Of a stretch of DNA of 8,335 bases, positions 6,379-8,335 are shown in pieces. Under the pieces are notes generated by a model. The model had not been told where the DNA came from. It did no database searches and was given only the letters and a program-made list of their open reading frames with translations. This DNA comes from Actinomycetota bacterium (GTDB taxonomy: Bacteria; Actinomycetota; UBA4738; HRBIN12). Each line of letters begins with the position of its first letter. Position 1 is the first letter of the stretch. The translations under genes were made by a program, and so were the position numbers. Location of the stretch: assembly GCA_004366195.1 (NCBI GenBank), contig ML214203.1:938-9272 (forward strand). The letters are read 5' to 3'.

Positions 6379-7752
6379 TCACAACCGCTCCTTGAGGTAC
6401 GCGACGAGGTTGGCGATGGGGATCCGGTCCTGGCGCATCGAGTCTCGCTCGCGCACCGTCACCTGCCGGTCCTCGAGGGTGTCGAAGTCCACCGTCACGC
6501 AGAACGGGGTGCCCACCTCATCCTGGCGCCGGTACCGGCGCCCGATCGACCCCGCGTCGTCGTAGTCGCACATCCAGTGGACCTTCACCAGGTCGAAGAC
6601 GGCGCGGGCGTCGGGGATCAGGGCCTCGTTCCGCGAGAGGGGCAGCACCGCCACCTTGGTCGGCGCGAGGTCCTTGTGCAGCTTCAGCACGACGCGCTTC
6701 TCCGTCCCTCCGGTCGCGGTCGGGGCCTCCTCCTCGTGGTACGCGTCGATGAGGAAGGCGAGGAGGCAGCGGTCCACGCCCGCCGCCGGCTCGATCACGT
6801 ACGGGTGGTACCGGATCCCCTTCTCCTGGTCGAAGTAGGTGAGGTCCTGCCCGGAGTGCTTCTCGTGCTGCCGGAGGTCGTAGTCGGTCCGGTTCGCGAT
6901 GCCCTCGAGCTCACCCCAGTCGGTGAAGGGGTACCGGTACTCGATGTCGACCGTCCGCTTCGAGTAGTGCGAGAGCTCCTCCGGCGCGTGCTCGCGCAGG
7001 CGCAGGTTCTCCTCCCGGATGCCGAGGTCCAGGTACCAGCGGTAGCGCTCCTCGATCCAGTAGTCGTGCCAGCGCTCGTCGGTCCCCGGCTCGACGAAGT
7101 ACTCCAGCTCCATCTGCTCGAACTCGCGCATCCGGAAGATGAAGTTCCCCGGCGTGATCTCGTTCCGGAAGGACTTCCCGATCTGGGCGATGCCGAAGGG
7201 GACCTTCTTCCGGCTCACCTGCTGGATCTGGACGAAGTCCACGAACATCCCCTGGGCCGTCTCCGGTCGCAGGTACACCGCGCTCGCCTCGTCCTCCACC
7301 GGCCCCATGTGCGTCTTGAACATCAGGTTGAAGTTCCTCGGCTCGGTGAAGCGGGTGCCGCCGCAGTTCGGGCACACCGGCCGGTGCGCGAGGTCGACCG
7401 TCGTCTCGTCCTCCTCGTGCCCGGACTGGGGCGCGTGGAAGCCGGGGATGTGGTCGGCGCGGAACCGCTGGTGGCACTGGAGGCACTCGACGAGCGGGTC
7501 GGTGAACGCCTCCAGGTGACCCGAGGCCTCCCAGACCTTGGGCGACATGATGATGGCCGCCTCGAGCCCCACGACGTCGTCGCGGAGCTGGACCATCGAG
7601 CGCCACCAGGCGTTGCGGATGTTCCGCTTCAGCTCGACCCCGAGCGGCCCGTAGTCCCAGGACGAACGCAGCCCCCCGTAGATCTCGCTGGACTGGAACG
7701 CGATCCCCCGCCGCTTGGCGAGGGAGGTGATGGCCTCCATCACGTCGGCCAC
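6379..7752 (-). CDS. glyS: Glycyl-tRNA synthetase, dimeric (alpha2) type
   Basis: Charges tRNA-Gly with glycine in the cytoplasm. The 457-aa length fits the single-chain alpha2 class II enzyme of Actinobacteria and archaea/eukaryotes, not the alpha2beta2 GlyQ/GlyS form. The N-terminus holds SSEIYGGLRSSWDYGPLG. A CxxC pair at Cys90/Cys93 and another at Cys127/Cys130 (CPNCGG) form the insertion-domain zinc site. RPETAQGMFVDF (about 162-173) and motif 2, FRNEITPGNFIFRMREFEQ (195-213), follow. Motif 3 is EPAAGVDRCLLAFL (321-334, Arg328). The anticodon-binding domain runs from about 362 to the end. All motifs are intact. The start is GTG at 7752 because AAGGAGG (7767-7761) lies 8 nt upstream; the in-frame ATG at 7740 is too far from it. 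It is the first gene of the minus-strand run, and the next gene starts 10 nt after its stop. Confidence 0.97.
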   Translation of the reverse strand: MADVMEAITSLAKRRGIAFQSSEIYGGLRSSWDYGPLGVELKRNIRNAWWRSMVQLRDDVVGLEAAIIMSPKVWEASGHLEAFTDPLVECLQCHQRFRADHIPGFHAPQSGHEEDETTVDLAHRPVCPNCGGTRFTEPRNFNLMFKTHMGPVEDEASAVYLRPETAQGMFVDFVQIQQVSRKKVPFGIAQIGKSFRNEITPGNFIFRMREFEQMELEYFVEPGTDERWHDYWIEERYRWYLDLGIREENLRLREHAPEELSHYSKRTVDIEYRYPFTDWGELEGIANRTDYDLRQHEKHSGQDLTYFDQEKGIRYHPYVIEPAAGVDRCLLAFLIDAYHEEEAPTATGGTEKRVVLKLHKDLAPTKVAVLPLSRNEALIPDARAVFDLVKVHWMCDYDDAGSIGRRYRRQDEVGTPFCVTVDFDTLEDRQVTVRERDSMRQDRIPIANLVAYLKERL

Positions 7753-7760
7753 GCGGGTTC

Positions 7761-7767
7761 CCTCCTT
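7761..7767 (-). promoter_or_regulatory. Strong ribosome binding site of glyS
   Basis: AAGGAGG on the minus strand, 8 nt before GTG at 7752. It is the best Shine-Dalgarno match in the window and fixes the start; the frame is open further upstream to 7890, but that stretch contains the promoter region and no family similarity. Confidence 0.85.
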
Positions 7768-7770
7768 TCC

Positions 7771-7795
7771 CGGCCGCTGGCGGCGGCCGCTGGCG
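7771..7795 (-). repeat. Perfect 12-bp direct repeat forming a possible hairpin in the glyS leader
   Basis: CGGCCGCTGGCG occurs at 7771-7782 and again at 7784-7795, one base apart. Each copy contains the palindrome CGGCCG, so in the glyS transcript the two copies can pair as a 6-bp stem (7789-7784 with 7776-7771) around a 7-nt loop. The stem ends 3 nt before the Shine-Dalgarno region, so it could influence initiation. The repeat is directly visible; the regulatory role is conjecture, and the sequence does not show T-box features. Confidence 0.55.
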
Positions 7796-7803
7796 TCCAG
7801 CCA

Positions 7804-7817
7804 AGTGTACGGGTACA
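7804..7817. promoter_or_regulatory. Inverted repeat and possible promoter element between glyS and the zinc-ribbon gene
   Basis: TGTAC-GG-GTACA (7806-7817) is a perfect 5-bp inverted repeat with a 2-bp spacer, in the middle of the 97-bp gap between two divergent genes. It overlaps TACACT on the minus strand (7809-7804), a TAnnnT-type -10 candidate that would start the glyS transcript about 45 nt before its GTG. No convincing -35 is visible. A dimeric regulator site over a promoter is plausible; chance is not excluded for arms this short. Confidence 0.35.
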
Positions 7818-7849
7818 GCGCGCGCCCGGGACTGCCGATACGGGGGGTG

Positions 7850-8335
7850 ATGACCGCGCCGAGGACCTGCCGCGCTTGCGGCGCGCCCATCGCGGGCGAC
7901 GTCCGCTGGTGCCTGCGGTGCTACGAGCCCGTGCGGGAGCTCACGCCCCGGGAACCCCAGCTCCCGCCGCTGACCACGGTCCGAGAGCTGACGCCGCAGC
8001 CCGTGACGTCCCGCTGGCGTCGGGGCCCGACGACGTTCGGTCCCCTCGGGCGGACCCTGCTGACCGCGATCCTCGCGCTGTTCGCGCCGTGGCACGGCCT
8101 CGTCGGGTTCGGGAGCGCCCTCGGGCCGCTCATGCTCTGGTACCTCCTCGGCTACACGCTCGTCGCGGTCCCGGTCCTCCGCCACATCTGGCGACGGGAG
8201 CCGGTGGCGGATCCCGATCGGGGCGGGGGACCTCGACCCCTCGCCCGCCTCGGGCAGCGGTTCCCGAGCCTGCGGCGGAGGGTTCCGCCGGCCATCGTGG
8301 CCGGGGCTCTCGGCCTCCTCGGGCTCGCGGCGCTC
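7850..8335 (+). CDS. N-terminal zinc-ribbon membrane protein, C-terminus off the right edge
   Basis: 162 codons are visible without a stop. The ATG at 7850 follows a run of six G (7842-7847) with only 2 nt between, so the overlapping GTG at 7847 or a nearby start cannot be excluded. The N-terminus is a compact zinc ribbon with CRAC (Cys7, Cys10) and CLRC (Cys21, Cys24). A Pro/Arg-rich linker contains VRELTP twice (28-33 and 44-49). Hydrophobic segments follow at about 69-87, about 91-110 and, after a basic loop (111-145), from about 147 into the right edge. The overall plan is a cytoplasmic zinc ribbon joined to a multi-helix membrane domain, a layout found in many uncharacterised actinobacterial proteins. 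Function unknown. It is divergent from glyS and shares its upstream region. Zinc-ribbon cysteine spacing and continuous hydrophobic pattern make a chance open frame unlikely. Confidence 0.78.
   Translation, partial: MTAPRTCRACGAPIAGDVRWCLRCYEPVRELTPREPQLPPLTTVRELTPQPVTSRWRRGPTTFGPLGRTLLTAILALFAPWHGLVGFGSALGPLMLWYLLGYTLVAVPVLRHIWRREPVADPDRGGGPRPLARLGQRFPSLRRRVPPAIVAGALGLLGLAAL

Noticed and set aside
7753..7849. T-box or glycine riboswitch in the glyS leader
   Set aside because: The gap is only 97 bp and no T-box sequence, specifier stem or glycine-aptamer core can be recognised.
6911..8185. A 424-codon minus-strand frame across glyS and the zinc-ribbon gene
   Set aside because: It is glyS in another frame followed by the antisense of the zinc-ribbon gene; low-complexity Arg/Pro/Gly composition, no domain.

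Overview
This is a very GC-rich window with GTG starts, strong purine-rich Shine-Dalgarno sequences and little intergenic space. Base composition, start-codon use and gene content (dimeric-type glycyl-tRNA synthetase, pyruvate phosphate dikinase, actinobacterial-style M23 peptidase and lipoprotein metallopeptidase) suggest a chromosomal segment from a high-GC actinomycetote, possibly a deep-branching or uncultivated lineage. That placement is inference. I see no tRNA, rRNA, CRISPR array, insertion sequence or phage gene.

Layout, left to right. (1) Positions 1-2281, minus strand: ppdK, pyruvate phosphate dikinase. Its C-terminus lies off the left edge, and a frameshift near 1089-1091 splits it in the linker between the ATP-binding and phosphohistidine domains. 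(2) 2391-2744, plus strand: a small single-domain cupin, divergent from ppdK across a 109-bp gap. (3) 2789-7752, minus strand: five tightly packed genes, read in transcription order as glyS, a 69-aa two-helix membrane protein, a lipoprotein metallopeptidase with an HExxH motif, a bitopic membrane protein with a coiled coil and an extracellular beta-type domain, and a membrane-anchored coiled-coil M23 (LytM-type) endopeptidase. Two junctions overlap, which suggests translational coupling. (4) 7850 to the right edge, plus strand: a zinc-ribbon membrane protein, divergent from glyS across a 97-bp gap that holds a perfect inverted repeat and a direct-repeat hairpin.

glyS (protein synthesis) and ppdK (pyruvate/PEP metabolism) are housekeeping genes. 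The four genes after glyS all look membrane-bound or exported, two of them with intact metallopeptidase motifs, so they form a candidate cell-envelope module that may share glyS transcription. This module, the ppdK frameshift and the repeats in the glyS leader are the parts most worth a second look. I see no clear sign of a completely new defence or mobile system.
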